Assembly: GCA_025924815.1 (NCBI GenBank)
Contig: JAICHQ010000001.1
Span: 62,001-126,000, forward strand
DNA: 64,000 nucleotides
DNA from: Nocardioides sp.
GTDB lineage: Bacteria; Actinomycetota; Actinomycetes; Propionibacteriales; Nocardioidaceae
Direction of reading: 5' to 3'
Made by a program: the position numbers and the translations under genes. Shown here in pieces: positions 18,778 to 28,382 of the stretch. Within the stretch, counting starts at the first letter, position 1, and the number at the start of each line of letters is the position of its first letter. The notes under the pieces were generated by a model. The model did not search any database and was not told the origin of the DNA. It saw only the letters and a list, made by a program, of their open reading frames with translations.

Positions 18778-21615
18778 TCACATCATCTGGTGAGGACCCT
18801 GGTGATCGCGGCCCGAGCGCGAGAGCAGCCCGAGCTGGTGGGCGCGGCTGATCGCCGACCGCCGGTTGTTGACGCCGAGCTTGGTGTAGATGTGCTTGGT
18901 GTGGGTGCGCACCGTGTTCAGCGAGACGACCAGGTGTCGGGCGATCCCGGGCCCGTCGAGGTCGGAGCCGAGGAGGCGCAGCACCTCCAGCTCGCGCTCG
19001 CTGAGCGGGTCCACCAGCGACGGCCGCTCACGGCCGTCTGCCCCCCGGTACGCCGCGACGTCCCGCACGGGGGAACCGATCCCGACGTCGGCCTCACCAG
19101 GGAGGACGACGACGGCGCCGATCAGGTCCCGCACGAACCCCGATCGCGGGCGGCTCGACGCCAGGACCTGCAGCGTCTCGGCGATCGCGCGCGGGCCGCC
19201 GACGAAGAACCTGAGCCAGCCGTCGGGCTCGGCGAGGTCGACGGCGTGCTCGATTGCGTCGACGGCCGCAGTTTCGTCGCCGGCGGCGTGCGCGGCCTGG
19301 GCCCGGAGGACCTCGATCTCGATGACAGTGCCGTCCCGGTCACCGCCGACCGCGGCCTCGAGCAGCCTGTCGAGCAGGCCGGTGGCGCTCATCAGGGCGT
19401 CGGCGTCGCCGGTGGCGCCGTGCTCGGCGAGCAGGATGCGAGCCAGGGTGACGTGTTCGAACTCGCGCAGGTAGGACAGCTCGTCCGCGGCGTCGAGCCG
19501 GTGCGTGCGGGCCCAGGCCAGCGCGCCGGAGAGATCCCCCGATGCCGCCAGCACACGAGCACGCGACGCGTGGATGGGATGGACCGGGGGCGAGAAGTCG
19601 CCCACATAGACCCGCTCGGCCTCGTCCAGCAGCTCCAGCGCCGCCGCCCAGTCGCGCTCGGCCACTCGCAGCCTCGCCATCGCGACGCGCCACCGGTACG
19701 GATTCTGCGGCAGGCCGGCCGACTCGCCGAGGTCGTCGGCGCGGCGTAGGAGGTCCGCCGCGGCGGTGAGGTCGTTGCGGTGCCACGCCGCACGGCTGAG
19801 GGCGACCAGCATGTCGGCGGTGCCCCGCAGGACGCCAGGGCCCTCTCCGCCGGCCGGCCGGTGTCGCCCGGCGAGCTCGAGTCCCCCCTCCAAGGTGCGC
19901 TCGGCGGCGCGCAGCCGTCCGAGGGCGAGCTCGAGGTCGGCAAGGGTGAGCGAACACCCCAGCACATCCGCGATGCGACCGACCCGGGTCAGCCCATCGG
20001 CTGCAGCGACGTAGCCCTCGTGGGCTTCGGCGAGCTCGCCCGAGGCCCAATGGGCCAGCCCCGCGAGGCTGGACGCGGCGGCGACGGTGAAGTCGTCGCC
20101 CTCGGGCGCGTCGGTGATGGCGGCGCGTGCGCGTCGGATGGCCTCAGAGCTGTCCCCGCCGACCAGGGCCAGCGCCGACCGGTACATCTCGATCCGGGCC
20201 GGCACCGCGGACAGCTCGTGCTGGTCGAGGACGACCAGCTCGGAGCTCGGTTCGTCGAGCATGGCCTCGACCTCTCGCAGGCGTTGGTCGACCCCCTCGA
20301 ACTCGTTGCTGGCCATCAGCCCACCGATCAGCCCGATGGCCAGGACGGGCCGGTGCGCCACGACCTCGTCAGGCAGCTCGTCGACCCAGCGACGGATCAC
20401 GCTCTCGCGCCGGTGCCGTCCGAGCTCATGGATGGCGCGCTCGGCCAGGTCGGCGGCCACGTCGACGTCGCCGGCGGCGAGGGCCTGGCGGACGGCGTCC
20501 TCCGGCTGCTGCGCCTCGGCGTACCAGCGGCTGGCGCGCCGGTGCAGCCCCGCGACGTCGCCGGGTCGCTCCTGCAGCAGGTGGGCTCGGATGACGTCGC
20601 CGAACAGGTGGTGGTAGCGATACCACCGCCGGTGGTCGTCGAGCGGCACCAGGAACAGGTTCTGCCGGTCCAGCAGGTCGAGCATCGCCCGCCCGCGCCC
20701 GCGCGGCTGTTCGACGTCCGCGTCGCCGGGTGGACTGACCGCGTCGCAGAGGGACGCCGTCATCGTGTCGAGGACGGAGGTGTCGAGCAGGAAGCGGCGT
20801 ACGTCGTCGGGCTGCCGGTCGAGCACCTCGTCGACCAGGTAGTCGACGACGAACCGATCGTCGCCGGCGAACCGGTCGATGAAGCCGGCCGTGTCCGCCC
20901 GGTCGCGCAGCGACAGTGCGGCCAGCTGCAGCGCGGCGGCCCAGCCCTCGGTGCGGGTCTCCAGGGCGCGGACCGCGGACGCGGCGAGGTCGAGGCCGTG
21001 GAGGTCGTTGAGGTAGGCGAACACCTCCTCGCCGGTGAACCGCAGCTCGGCGGCGCGGATCTCGACCAGCTCGCCCCGAGCCCGCAACCGGGCGAGCGGG
21101 AGCCGCGGGTCCGCGCGGCTGCTCACGACCAGGTGCAGCTGTGGCGGCAGATGGTCCACCAGGAACGCCATGCCCTCGGCGACCTCGGGGCCGTCGACGA
21201 GGTGGTAGTCGTCGAGGACGACGGTGACCTCGTCGGTGGTCACGCTCAGCTCGTTCACGACGTCGGCGAGCACGGTCTCGACTGACGCCTGCCCGGACTG
21301 CAGCAGCGTGAGGGCCGCGGTCGCCGTGCCCGGCACGGCCCGGTCGATCGCCAGGAGCAGGTAGGTCCACAACCGCCCGTGCCGGTCCCGCTCGTCCAAC
21401 GACACCCAGGCTACCGGCCGGTCCGCGCCCCCCGGCGCGTCCGGGGCCAGCCAGGTGCTCAGCAGCGTCGTCTTCCCGAAGCCGGGTGGCGCCGACACCA
21501 GGGTGACCGGCGCCTCGCGGGCGGCCGCCAGGAGCGCGGCGAGGCGAGGACGCGGCACCGCCTGCTGCCGTGGCCGGGGCAGGAGGAGCTTGGTCTCGAC
21601 CAGCGGGTCGGGCAT
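18778..21615 (-). CDS. MalT/LAL-type LuxR-family ATP-binding transcriptional regulator
   Basis: MPDPLVETKLLLPRPRQQAVPRPRL...VTLVSAPPGFGKTTLLSTWL (Walker A); C-terminal LuxR HTH LSERELEVLRLLGSDLDGPGIARHLVVSLNTVRTHTKHIYTKLGVNNRRSAI. Confidence 0.92.
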   Translation of the reverse strand: MPDPLVETKLLLPRPRQQAVPRPRLAALLAAAREAPVTLVSAPPGFGKTTLLSTWLAPDAPGGADRPVAWVSLDERDRHGRLWTYLLLAIDRAVPGTATAALTLLQSGQASVETVLADVVNELSVTTDEVTVVLDDYHLVDGPEVAEGMAFLVDHLPPQLHLVVSSRADPRLPLARLRARGELVEIRAAELRFTGEEVFAYLNDLHGLDLAASAVRALETRTEGWAAALQLAALSLRDRADTAGFIDRFAGDDRFVVDYLVDEVLDRQPDDVRRFLLDTSVLDTMTASLCDAVSPPGDADVEQPRGRGRAMLDLLDRQNLFLVPLDDHRRWYRYHHLFGDVIRAHLLQERPGDVAGLHRRASRWYAEAQQPEDAVRQALAAGDVDVAADLAERAIHELGRHRRESVIRRWVDELPDEVVAHRPVLAIGLIGGLMASNEFEGVDQRLREVEAMLDEPSSELVVLDQHELSAVPARIEMYRSALALVGGDSSEAIRRARAAITDAPEGDDFTVAAASSLAGLAHWASGELAEAHEGYVAAADGLTRVGRIADVLGCSLTLADLELALGRLRAAERTLEGGLELAGRHRPAGGEGPGVLRGTADMLVALSRAAWHRNDLTAAADLLRRADDLGESAGLPQNPYRWRVAMARLRVAERDWAAALELLDEAERVYVGDFSPPVHPIHASRARVLAASGDLSGALAWARTHRLDAADELSYLREFEHVTLARILLAEHGATGDADALMSATGLLDRLLEAAVGGDRDGTVIEIEVLRAQAAHAAGDETAAVDAIEHAVDLAEPDGWLRFFVGGPRAIAETLQVLASSRPRSGFVRDLIGAVVVLPGEADVGIGSPVRDVAAYRGADGRERPSLVDPLSERELEVLRLLGSDLDGPGIARHLVVSLNTVRTHTKHIYTKLGVNNRRSAISRAHQLGLLSRSGRDHQGPHQMM

Positions 21616-21681
21616 CACGCCCCCTCCCTCAGCGCGGCTCGACGGCACGAGCGTAGGGCAGTTCGCGCGGGGCCGCCTCTC

Positions 21682-21718
21682 ACCCGGGATCACCCTCCGG
21701 GTCACCACCTGTGGTGAC
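21682..21718. promoter_or_regulatory. Operator-like palindrome(s) in the luxR-family/MMPL divergent intergenic region
   Basis: GTCACCAC-CT-GTGGTGAC perfect inverted repeat at 21701-21718, overlapped by ACCCGG...CCGGGT (21682-21702). Confidence 0.6.
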
Positions 21719-21781
21719 GACCCCTCACCACGTCGAGACCTAGCTTCGCGATCCACGAGCACCGATCCGAAAGGCACGACC

Positions 21782-23944
21782 ATGGAACGCTTCACCCGCG
21801 CGATCGCCCTGTCCTGCTCCCGACACCCCTGGCGCACCCTCGCCGCCTGGGTCCTGACGCTGGCCGCCGTGTTCGCCCTCGCCGCCGGCGTCGGCGGCAC
21901 CTTCACCGACGACTTCTCCGCTCCCGGCAGCCAGAGCGCGCGGGCCATGCAGCTGCTCGACGAGAACTTCCCGGCAGCGGCCAAGGGCAAGGTCGTCGTC
22001 GTCCTGGAGGCCGAGGACGGCACCACCATCGAGGAGGACCACACCGCCGTCGCCGACGTCCTGGATCGCGTGCGGGGCCTGCACAACGTCGCGTCGGTGA
22101 CGGACCCGGTCCGGGCCAACACCGTGTCCGACGACGGCCGGATCGCCTTCGCCGAGGTGACCCTCGACGTCCCGGAGCGCGAGATGGGCAAGCCCGCCTT
22201 CACCGTGCTCTCCGACGCCGTGTCCGGCTTGAAGGCCACGGACCTGCGGGTCGAGCTCGGTGGCGACGCCGTCTTCCTCAACGCTGAGGAGAAGTCGTCG
22301 GGCCACGTCGGCATCGGGCTCCTCGTCGCGCTGCTCGTGCTGCTGGTCGTCTTCGGCACGGCCGTCGCCGCCGTGCTGCCGATCGGGCTGTCGCTGGTGG
22401 CGGTCGGCGCCTCGATCGGCGGGATCACCCTGATGGCGGGCGTGATGAGCGTCTCGGTCTCCGCCATCCCGGTCGCCGGCCTCGTCGGTCTCGGTGTCGG
22501 CGTCGACTACGCCCTGTTCGTGATCGCCCGCTACCGGGAGCACCGGTCCGCCGGCCGGGGCAACCAGCAGGCCCTGGCCGACGCGATGAGCTCCTCCGGC
22601 ACCGCGGTGGTGTTCGCGGGCGGGACCGTCGTCATCGCGACCACCGCCCTCGCGATCACCGGCATCGGCGTGCTCACCTCGATCGGCCTGGCCACCTCCC
22701 TGATGGTCCTCTCGGCTGTCGCAGCCGCCGTGACCCTGCTTCCCGCCCTGCTGGGGCTGCTGGGCGACCGCATCGACTCCGGTCGGGTGTCGCGGCGCCG
22801 TCGTCCGGCCAGGCCGTTGGCGGACACCGCCTGGTGGCGCTTCGGGCACCGGGTCGCGGCGCGCCCCTGGCCTTACCTGATCGCCTCCGTGGTCACCCTG
22901 CTGGCCGTCGCTGCCCCGGCCCTGGCCATGCAGACCTCGTTCCCGGCCGCGGGTGACGCACCGAAGGAGACGACCCACCGTCAGGCCTACGACCTGCTGT
23001 CCGAGGGGTTCGGGGTCGGCATCAACGCCCCGCTCCTGGTGGTCGCGGATCTGCGCGCCTCGGGCGTCGACGGGGCCGGCGTGTCCGCGCTGGCCGCGCG
23101 CATCGGGTCCGTCCGGGGCATCGCATCGGTCGGCGACCCGACGACCTCTACCGACGGCGACACGGTGGTCCTCACGGCCATCCCGACGACCGGCCCCGCC
23201 GACCCCGCGACCTCGGGCACCATCGATCGGGTCCGCCAGGTGATCCCCGGCAACGTGTACGTCTCGGGCATCACCGCCACGACGGACGACCTCAACGCCC
23301 AGCTCTCCCGCACCCTGCCGCTGTTCATCGGCGCCGTCATCGCGGTCGCCTTCCTCCTGCTGATGCTGGTGTTCCGCTCGATCGCGGTGCCGTTGAAGGC
23401 GGCCGTGATGAACCTGCTGTCGATCAGCGCGGCCTACGGCGTCATGGTCGCGGTGTTCCAGTGGGGTTGGGGCGCGCGCCTGCTCGGGCTCGAAGGGCCC
23501 ACGCCGATCACCTCGATCATCGTGGTCATCATGTTCCCGATCCTGTTCGGGCTCTCCATGGACTACGAGGTGTTCCTGCTGTCGCGGATCCGGGAGGAGT
23601 ACGTCGACACCGGCGACAACACCGAGGCGGTCGCTCGTGGCCTGGCAGGGACCGGTCGGGTGGTCACCTCGGCGGCGCTGATCATGGTCGCTGTGTTCAT
23701 CAGCTTCGTCAGCAGCCCGATCCCGTCCATGAAGATGGTGGGCCTCGGTCTGGCCAGCGCCATCCTGATCGACGCGACCGTGGTCAGGATGGTGATCGTG
23801 CCGGCGACGATGGCGCTGCTGGGCAGGGCCAACTGGTGGCTCCCCGCGTGGCTGGACCGGATCCTCCCTCACCTGGCGGTGGAGTCGCCCGCACCCCCGG
23901 CCGACAGCCCGGCGCCGGAGGTCGGCGAGCTGGTCACGCGCTGA
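21782..23944 (+). CDS. MMPL/RND family transporter
   Basis: MERFTRAIALSCSRHPWRTLAAWVLTLAAVFALA; duplicated TM blocks; GVGVDYALFVIARYREH and GLSMDYEVFLLSRIREEY motifs. Confidence 0.92.
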   Translation: MERFTRAIALSCSRHPWRTLAAWVLTLAAVFALAAGVGGTFTDDFSAPGSQSARAMQLLDENFPAAAKGKVVVVLEAEDGTTIEEDHTAVADVLDRVRGLHNVASVTDPVRANTVSDDGRIAFAEVTLDVPEREMGKPAFTVLSDAVSGLKATDLRVELGGDAVFLNAEEKSSGHVGIGLLVALLVLLVVFGTAVAAVLPIGLSLVAVGASIGGITLMAGVMSVSVSAIPVAGLVGLGVGVDYALFVIARYREHRSAGRGNQQALADAMSSSGTAVVFAGGTVVIATTALAITGIGVLTSIGLATSLMVLSAVAAAVTLLPALLGLLGDRIDSGRVSRRRRPARPLADTAWWRFGHRVAARPWPYLIASVVTLLAVAAPALAMQTSFPAAGDAPKETTHRQAYDLLSEGFGVGINAPLLVVADLRASGVDGAGVSALAARIGSVRGIASVGDPTTSTDGDTVVLTAIPTTGPADPATSGTIDRVRQVIPGNVYVSGITATTDDLNAQLSRTLPLFIGAVIAVAFLLLMLVFRSIAVPLKAAVMNLLSISAAYGVMVAVFQWGWGARLLGLEGPTPITSIIVVIMFPILFGLSMDYEVFLLSRIREEYVDTGDNTEAVARGLAGTGRVVTSAALIMVAVFISFVSSPIPSMKMVGLGLASAILIDATVVRMVIVPATMALLGRANWWLPAWLDRILPHLAVESPAPPADSPAPEVGELVTR

Positions 23945-23993
23945 TCCTCGGCACCGCTCCGCCGGCGCGGGGGTCGGCGGAGCACGCCCCGGT

Positions 23994-24296
23994 TCAGCGA
24001 TGTTGCAGCTCCCACGCGAGGTCGATCGCCGCGCGGACCGCGCGGGCCTCCGCCCGGTCCAGGTAGGCCTCGACCTTGTGGTGGGCCTCCATCCGGGGCG
24101 GCACCCCGAAGGTGTCCGGATAGGTCTCGAGCAGGAGCTCACGCCGGCTCAGAGGGACCCGGATCACCACCGTGTCCCGGTCCTGCACGCGCACCACCAG
24201 CCGGTCGTGGACGTACCACGCCGGCCGCGACTCGGTCCCCTTGCGTTTGACGTGCGGCAGCGACTCGGCGTAGCGAGCGACCTCGTCGAGGGTCAT
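23994..24296 (-). CDS. MmcQ/YjbR family protein
   Basis: 100 aa; MTLDEVARYAESLPHVKRKGTESRPAWYVHDRLVVRV...YPDTFGVPPRMEAHHKVEAYL. Confidence 0.75.
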   Translation of the reverse strand: MTLDEVARYAESLPHVKRKGTESRPAWYVHDRLVVRVQDRDTVVIRVPLSRRELLLETYPDTFGVPPRMEAHHKVEAYLDRAEARAVRAAIDLAWELQHR

Positions 24297-24343
24297 CAGC
24301 GCAGCGTAGGCCGCCCGGTCGAGCCGATGGGATAGGAAAGGGC

Positions 24344-25204
24344 ATGGCCCAGCCCCGGAAGACCGGCACCCGACGCCGCATCCGCACCTTCACCCACGAG
24401 GACCTCACCTTCGACGTGCTGGACGGCGGGCCGCTCGACGGACCTGCGGTCGTGCTCCTGCACGGCTTCCCCGAGCGGGCCTCGCACTGGAAGGACGTCA
24501 CCGGCCCTCTGCACGCGCAGGGCCTGCGCACGCTCGCCCCCGACCAACGCGGCTACTCCCCGCGGGCGCGTCCACCCGACCGCCGCGCGTATGCCATGTC
24601 CCACCTGGTCGGTGACACCGTCGCGCTGATCGAGCGGTACGGCGCGCCGGTCCACCTGGTCGGCCACGACTGGGGTTCCGCGGTCGCCTGGGCCACGGCC
24701 GGCGCCCACCCCGAGCTGGTGCGCACACTGACGACGGTGTCGGTGCCGCACCCGACGGCGTTCGGCCGCTCGCTGCTGACCAGCAGCCAGGCCCTGCGCT
24801 CGTGGTACATGGTGGCCTTCCAGCCCCCCGGGCTGGTCGAGGCCGTCGCCCGCCGGGCGCCGGCCGTGCTGGAGGCGTGGCTGCGCCGGGCCGGCCTGAC
24901 CGAGTCGGACGTCGCGCGCTTCCGCAGCGAGATCGTCGAGTACGGCGCGCTACCGGGCGCCCTGGGCTGGTACCGCGCGCTGCCGTTCTCGCTGGGCTCG
25001 CCCTCGGCACCGGTGCGGGTGCCGACCACCCACGTGTGGAGCGACGGCGACGTCGCGCTCGCCCGCCGGGGCGCCGAGCTGACCGAGCGCCAGGTCCACG
25101 CGCCGTACGAGCTGCGCGTCCTGCAGGGGGTGAGCCACTGGATCCCCACCCAGGCACCCGACGAGCTCGCCGATGCGATCCTGGCCAGGATCGGCCGTCT
25201 CTAG
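24344..25204 (+). CDS. Alpha/beta hydrolase (epoxide-hydrolase-like)
   Basis: VVLLHGFPERASHWKDV...HLVGHDWGSAVAW nucleophile elbow GHDWGS. Confidence 0.88.
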   Translation: MAQPRKTGTRRRIRTFTHEDLTFDVLDGGPLDGPAVVLLHGFPERASHWKDVTGPLHAQGLRTLAPDQRGYSPRARPPDRRAYAMSHLVGDTVALIERYGAPVHLVGHDWGSAVAWATAGAHPELVRTLTTVSVPHPTAFGRSLLTSSQALRSWYMVAFQPPGLVEAVARRAPAVLEAWLRRAGLTESDVARFRSEIVEYGALPGALGWYRALPFSLGSPSAPVRVPTTHVWSDGDVALARRGAELTERQVHAPYELRVLQGVSHWIPTQAPDELADAILARIGRL

Positions 25205-26172
25205 GTCTGGGGTGGGTCGTCGAAGCTGACCTCGACCCGCTCGAACCCCTTGTGGCGCTGGGCCACGGCGTAGTCCTGGTAGACCTTCCGATCGGCTGCC
25301 GTCAGCCGGACCGCGTCGGTGAACGGCGTGAGCAGCGCCCGCGGGTAGAGGCGCTTGGCCAGCACCACGTTGACCTCGAGCCCGATCATGGCCATCACGC
25401 CGGCGATGTAGAGCAGGGCGACCAGGCCGAGCACCACCGCGAACAGGCCGTTCATCTGGCTCGCGTGCGCGATCACGCGAGAGACGTAGAGGCCACCGAG
25501 CATCTGCAGGAGCTGCCACAGCACCGCGGTCACGGCCGCTCCCGGCAGCACGTCGCGCAGCCGCTCCTTCTGCGGCGTCGACAGCCGCATCATCAACATC
25601 AGGACCGCGGCGTTCACCACCACCGTCACGGCCAGGACCAGCCAGTGGACGCCGCCGCCGAACCGGGTGCCGAAGACCTCGACGTGGCTCCCGACGCTGG
25701 AGAGCACCGCGATCAGCACGAGCGCGAATCCGGCCAGCACGAGCCAGGCCAGGCTGCGGATCCTGCTCAGCACGGGGTTGAGCCGGCTGTTGCGCGGGAT
25801 CGCCCACACGGTGTTGACCGCGTTCTGCGCGGCCTGGCCGAGGCCGATCGCGCCGTACGTCGCCGCCAGGCTCCCGACCACGACGGCCGAGGTGCTGCCC
25901 TGGATCCCGCCGGGCCGGCCGAGCTGGTCGCCGATGATCGGGAACTGCGCCAGCGCCGACGACAGGATCTCCGCCTGGAGGGTCGGATGGCCCCGGAGGA
26001 CGAAGCCGAGCACCGACGACGCGATCAGCATCAGGGGCAGGATCGCGATCAACGCGTAGTGGGTCAGCACCGCGGCGAGATAGCCCCCCTGGTCGTCGAA
26101 GAACTTGTAGACCACCGCGATCGGGACCCCGAGGAATTGGCGGCGGCGCTGGAAGGCGTCGAGGCGGCTCAC
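25201..26172 (-). CDS. YihY/virulence factor BrkB family membrane protein
   Basis: VYKFFDDQGGYLAAVLTHYALIAILPLMLIASSVLGFVL; multiple TM; GTG 26172 preferred over the longer ORF that overlaps idi. Confidence 0.85.
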   Translation of the reverse strand: MSRLDAFQRRRQFLGVPIAVVYKFFDDQGGYLAAVLTHYALIAILPLMLIASSVLGFVLRGHPTLQAEILSSALAQFPIIGDQLGRPGGIQGSTSAVVVGSLAATYGAIGLGQAAQNAVNTVWAIPRNSRLNPVLSRIRSLAWLVLAGFALVLIAVLSSVGSHVEVFGTRFGGGVHWLVLAVTVVVNAAVLMLMMRLSTPQKERLRDVLPGAAVTAVLWQLLQMLGGLYVSRVIAHASQMNGLFAVVLGLVALLYIAGVMAMIGLEVNVVLAKRLYPRALLTPFTDAVRLTAADRKVYQDYAVAQRHKGFERVEVSFDDPPQT

Positions 26173-26197
26173 CGGGCCGGGCACGGGTGCCTGCCCA

Positions 26198-26821
26198 TCA
26201 GCGGCCGCCCGAGGCGGTACGCGCGGCGGGCGGCAGGTCGGCGTACGACGCCTCGGCGAAGCCTCCACCGGCCAGCTCCACGCGCGCCAGTGCGGGCACC
26301 TGCAGGGCGCACCAGACGGACACGTCCGCCTCGCCGGCGAGGACCCGGTCGCGGAAGGCCGCCCACGGCGTCCACTCCACCTCGGCCACCTCGGACGGGT
26401 CGGGCGTGGGCTCGGTCGTCGTGACGGCGGTGAGGACCGGGCACAGCTCGTTCTCCCGTACGCCGTCGGCCATGGTCGCGGTGTAGCGGAAGGCGGGCAG
26501 CACCAGCCGCACGTCGTCGAGGGTCAACCCGAGCTCCTGCGCACCGCGGCGCGCCACGGCCCCGACCAGACGCTCTCCGGGTGCCGGGTGACCGCAGAAC
26601 GAGTTGGTCCAGACCCCCGGGAAGGTGCGCTTGTCGAGAGCCCGGCGGGTGATCAGCACCCGCCCGGCGGCATCGAAGACGTAGCAGGAGAAGGCCAGGT
26701 GCAGCGGGGTGTCGGCATGGTGCACCCACGCCTTGGGCGCCGTGCCGATCTCGTGGCCGCCCTCGTCGAGCAGCACGACCTCCTCGACGCCGGGCCGGCC
26801 GGACGCCGGGTCGGGGCTCAT
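26198..26821 (-). CDS. idi: Isopentenyl-diphosphate delta-isomerase (type 1, Nudix)
   Basis: HLAFSCYVFDAAGRVLITRRALDKRTFPGVWTNSFCGHPAPGE...FRYTATMADGVRENELCPV. Confidence 0.92.
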   Translation of the reverse strand: MSPDPASGRPGVEEVVLLDEGGHEIGTAPKAWVHHADTPLHLAFSCYVFDAAGRVLITRRALDKRTFPGVWTNSFCGHPAPGERLVGAVARRGAQELGLTLDDVRLVLPAFRYTATMADGVRENELCPVLTAVTTTEPTPDPSEVAEVEWTPWAAFRDRVLAGEADVSVWCALQVPALARVELAGGGFAEASYADLPPAARTASGGR

Positions 26822-27843
26822 GCCGGCCCCGCCAGCGCGTTGACCGCGGCCCCGAAGACCGACGGAAGTCGTTCGGCGGCCGGCACCAGCGACCGGCGTA
26901 CCGGGCCGAGCCGGGTCGCACCGAGCAGCGAGGACGTGAGCAGCCGGTAGCGGCGGGTGACCGTTCGCCAGTCGTGCTCGTAGAGCGCGGGGTCCTCGGC
27001 GACCAGCGCGGAGACCGCGGCCCGCGCCTGGGCGACCGCGAGCGCGACGCCCTCGCCGGTGAGGGCGTCGACGTACCCGCCCGCGTCGCCGACCAGCAGC
27101 ACCCGCCCGGCGACCCGGGTGCGGGTGCGCTGGCGCAAGGGACCTGCGCCCAGCACCTCACCGGCCGGCTCGGCGTCGCGCAGCCGGCTGCGCAGCGACG
27201 GGAAGCGGCTCAGGTGCTCCTCGAACGATCGCCGCACCGCGGTCAGCATCGCGACCCCTACGAGGTCGGGGGCCACCGGGGTCACGTAGGCCTCGACGGT
27301 GGCGGCCCAGTGCACCTCGACGTACGACGTCCACGGGGCGAGGCGGTAGTGACGCCGCAGCCCGTAGCGTCGGTGGTGGTGGGCGCGCTCCTCCAGGCCG
27401 AGCCGGCGGCGCAGCGGGGAGTGCAGGCCGTCGGCGGCGACGACGTAGCGGAACCGCTGGCCGTCGACCACGACGCCCTCGGAGTCCTGCCGGACGTTCT
27501 CGGCACAGCGGTGCTCCACCGTGACGCCGGCGGCCGCGACCGTCTCGCCCATCGCGGCGTGCAGGGTCGTGCGTCGTACGCCGCGTCCGAGGGCGTCGCG
27601 GAAGGGTGCGGCGGCGGAGCGCTGCCCGGCGACGTAGCGGATGCCATGCAGGTCGGCGCCATCCGGGTCGACCCCGAGACCTGCGAGCGCCGAGACCGCA
27701 CCCGGCATCAGGCCCTCGCCGCACGCCTTGTCGAGGGTGCCGGCCCGCTTGTCCCACACCGCGACCTCGAGGCCGGCGCGGGCGGCGTACAGCGCGGTGG
27801 CCAGGCCGGCCGGCCCGCCGCCGACGACGAGCAGGTCGTTCAC
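26818..27843 (-). CDS. Geranylgeranyl-reductase-like FAD-dependent oxidoreductase
   Basis: GTG 27843; DLLVVGGGPAGLATALYAARAGLEVAVWDKRAGTLDKACGEGLMPGAV; GD motif VLLVGDAGGYVDALTGEG. Confidence 0.85.
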   Translation of the reverse strand: MNDLLVVGGGPAGLATALYAARAGLEVAVWDKRAGTLDKACGEGLMPGAVSALAGLGVDPDGADLHGIRYVAGQRSAAAPFRDALGRGVRRTTLHAAMGETVAAAGVTVEHRCAENVRQDSEGVVVDGQRFRYVVAADGLHSPLRRRLGLEERAHHHRRYGLRRHYRLAPWTSYVEVHWAATVEAYVTPVAPDLVGVAMLTAVRRSFEEHLSRFPSLRSRLRDAEPAGEVLGAGPLRQRTRTRVAGRVLLVGDAGGYVDALTGEGVALAVAQARAAVSALVAEDPALYEHDWRTVTRRYRLLTSSLLGATRLGPVRRSLVPAAERLPSVFGAAVNALAGPA

Positions 27844-28382
27844 GGCGACACCCGGGCGCCGGTGGCATCGGGCGCGGGGAGAGCGGCCAGCGCACGGCTC
27901 TCCACCCCGATCCGGACGGTGAGCAGCGCGGCGTTGCAGACGGTGAAGACGACCGCGGTGATCCACGCGGAGTGCACCAACGGCAGGGCGAAGCCCTCCA
28001 CGACGACCGCGACGTAGTTGGGGTGGGACAGGAGTCGGTAGGGGCCGCCGGTGATCCGCGGCAGGCCGGGCACGACGATCACGCGGGTGTTCCACTGCCG
28101 GCCGAGGGAGGCGATGCACCACCACCGCAGGGCCTGGGACGCGAGCACCAGCGCGAGCATGGTGAGCCCGAGGGCGGGCACGAACGCCGGACGTCGCAGC
28201 CACACCTCCGCCAGGGTCCCGACCAGGAGGCCGGTGTGCAGCACGACCATCACCGGGTAGTGGCCGGCCCCGGTCTCGACGCCTCCGCGTTCGGCGCTCC
28301 AGGCGGCGTTGCGCGTCGAGACCACGAGCTCCGCCAGGCGCTCCAGGCCGACGGCCACGATCAGGACGGTGAACCAGGTCAT
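27840..28382 (-). CDS. Isoprenylcysteine carboxyl methyltransferase (ICMT)-like membrane methyltransferase
   Basis: ALRWWCIASLGRQWNTRVIVVPGLPRITGGPYRLLSHPNYVAVVVEGFALPL. Confidence 0.85.
   Translation of the reverse strand: MTWFTVLIVAVGLERLAELVVSTRNAAWSAERGGVETGAGHYPVMVVLHTGLLVGTLAEVWLRRPAFVPALGLTMLALVLASQALRWWCIASLGRQWNTRVIVVPGLPRITGGPYRLLSHPNYVAVVVEGFALPLVHSAWITAVVFTVCNAALLTVRIGVESRALAALPAPDATGARVSP

Noticed and set aside
21740-24142. 800-aa minus-strand ORF antisense to the MMPL transporter
   Set aside because: Shadow ORF with RGDHQE-rich composition and no domain; the MMPL reading frame is unambiguous.
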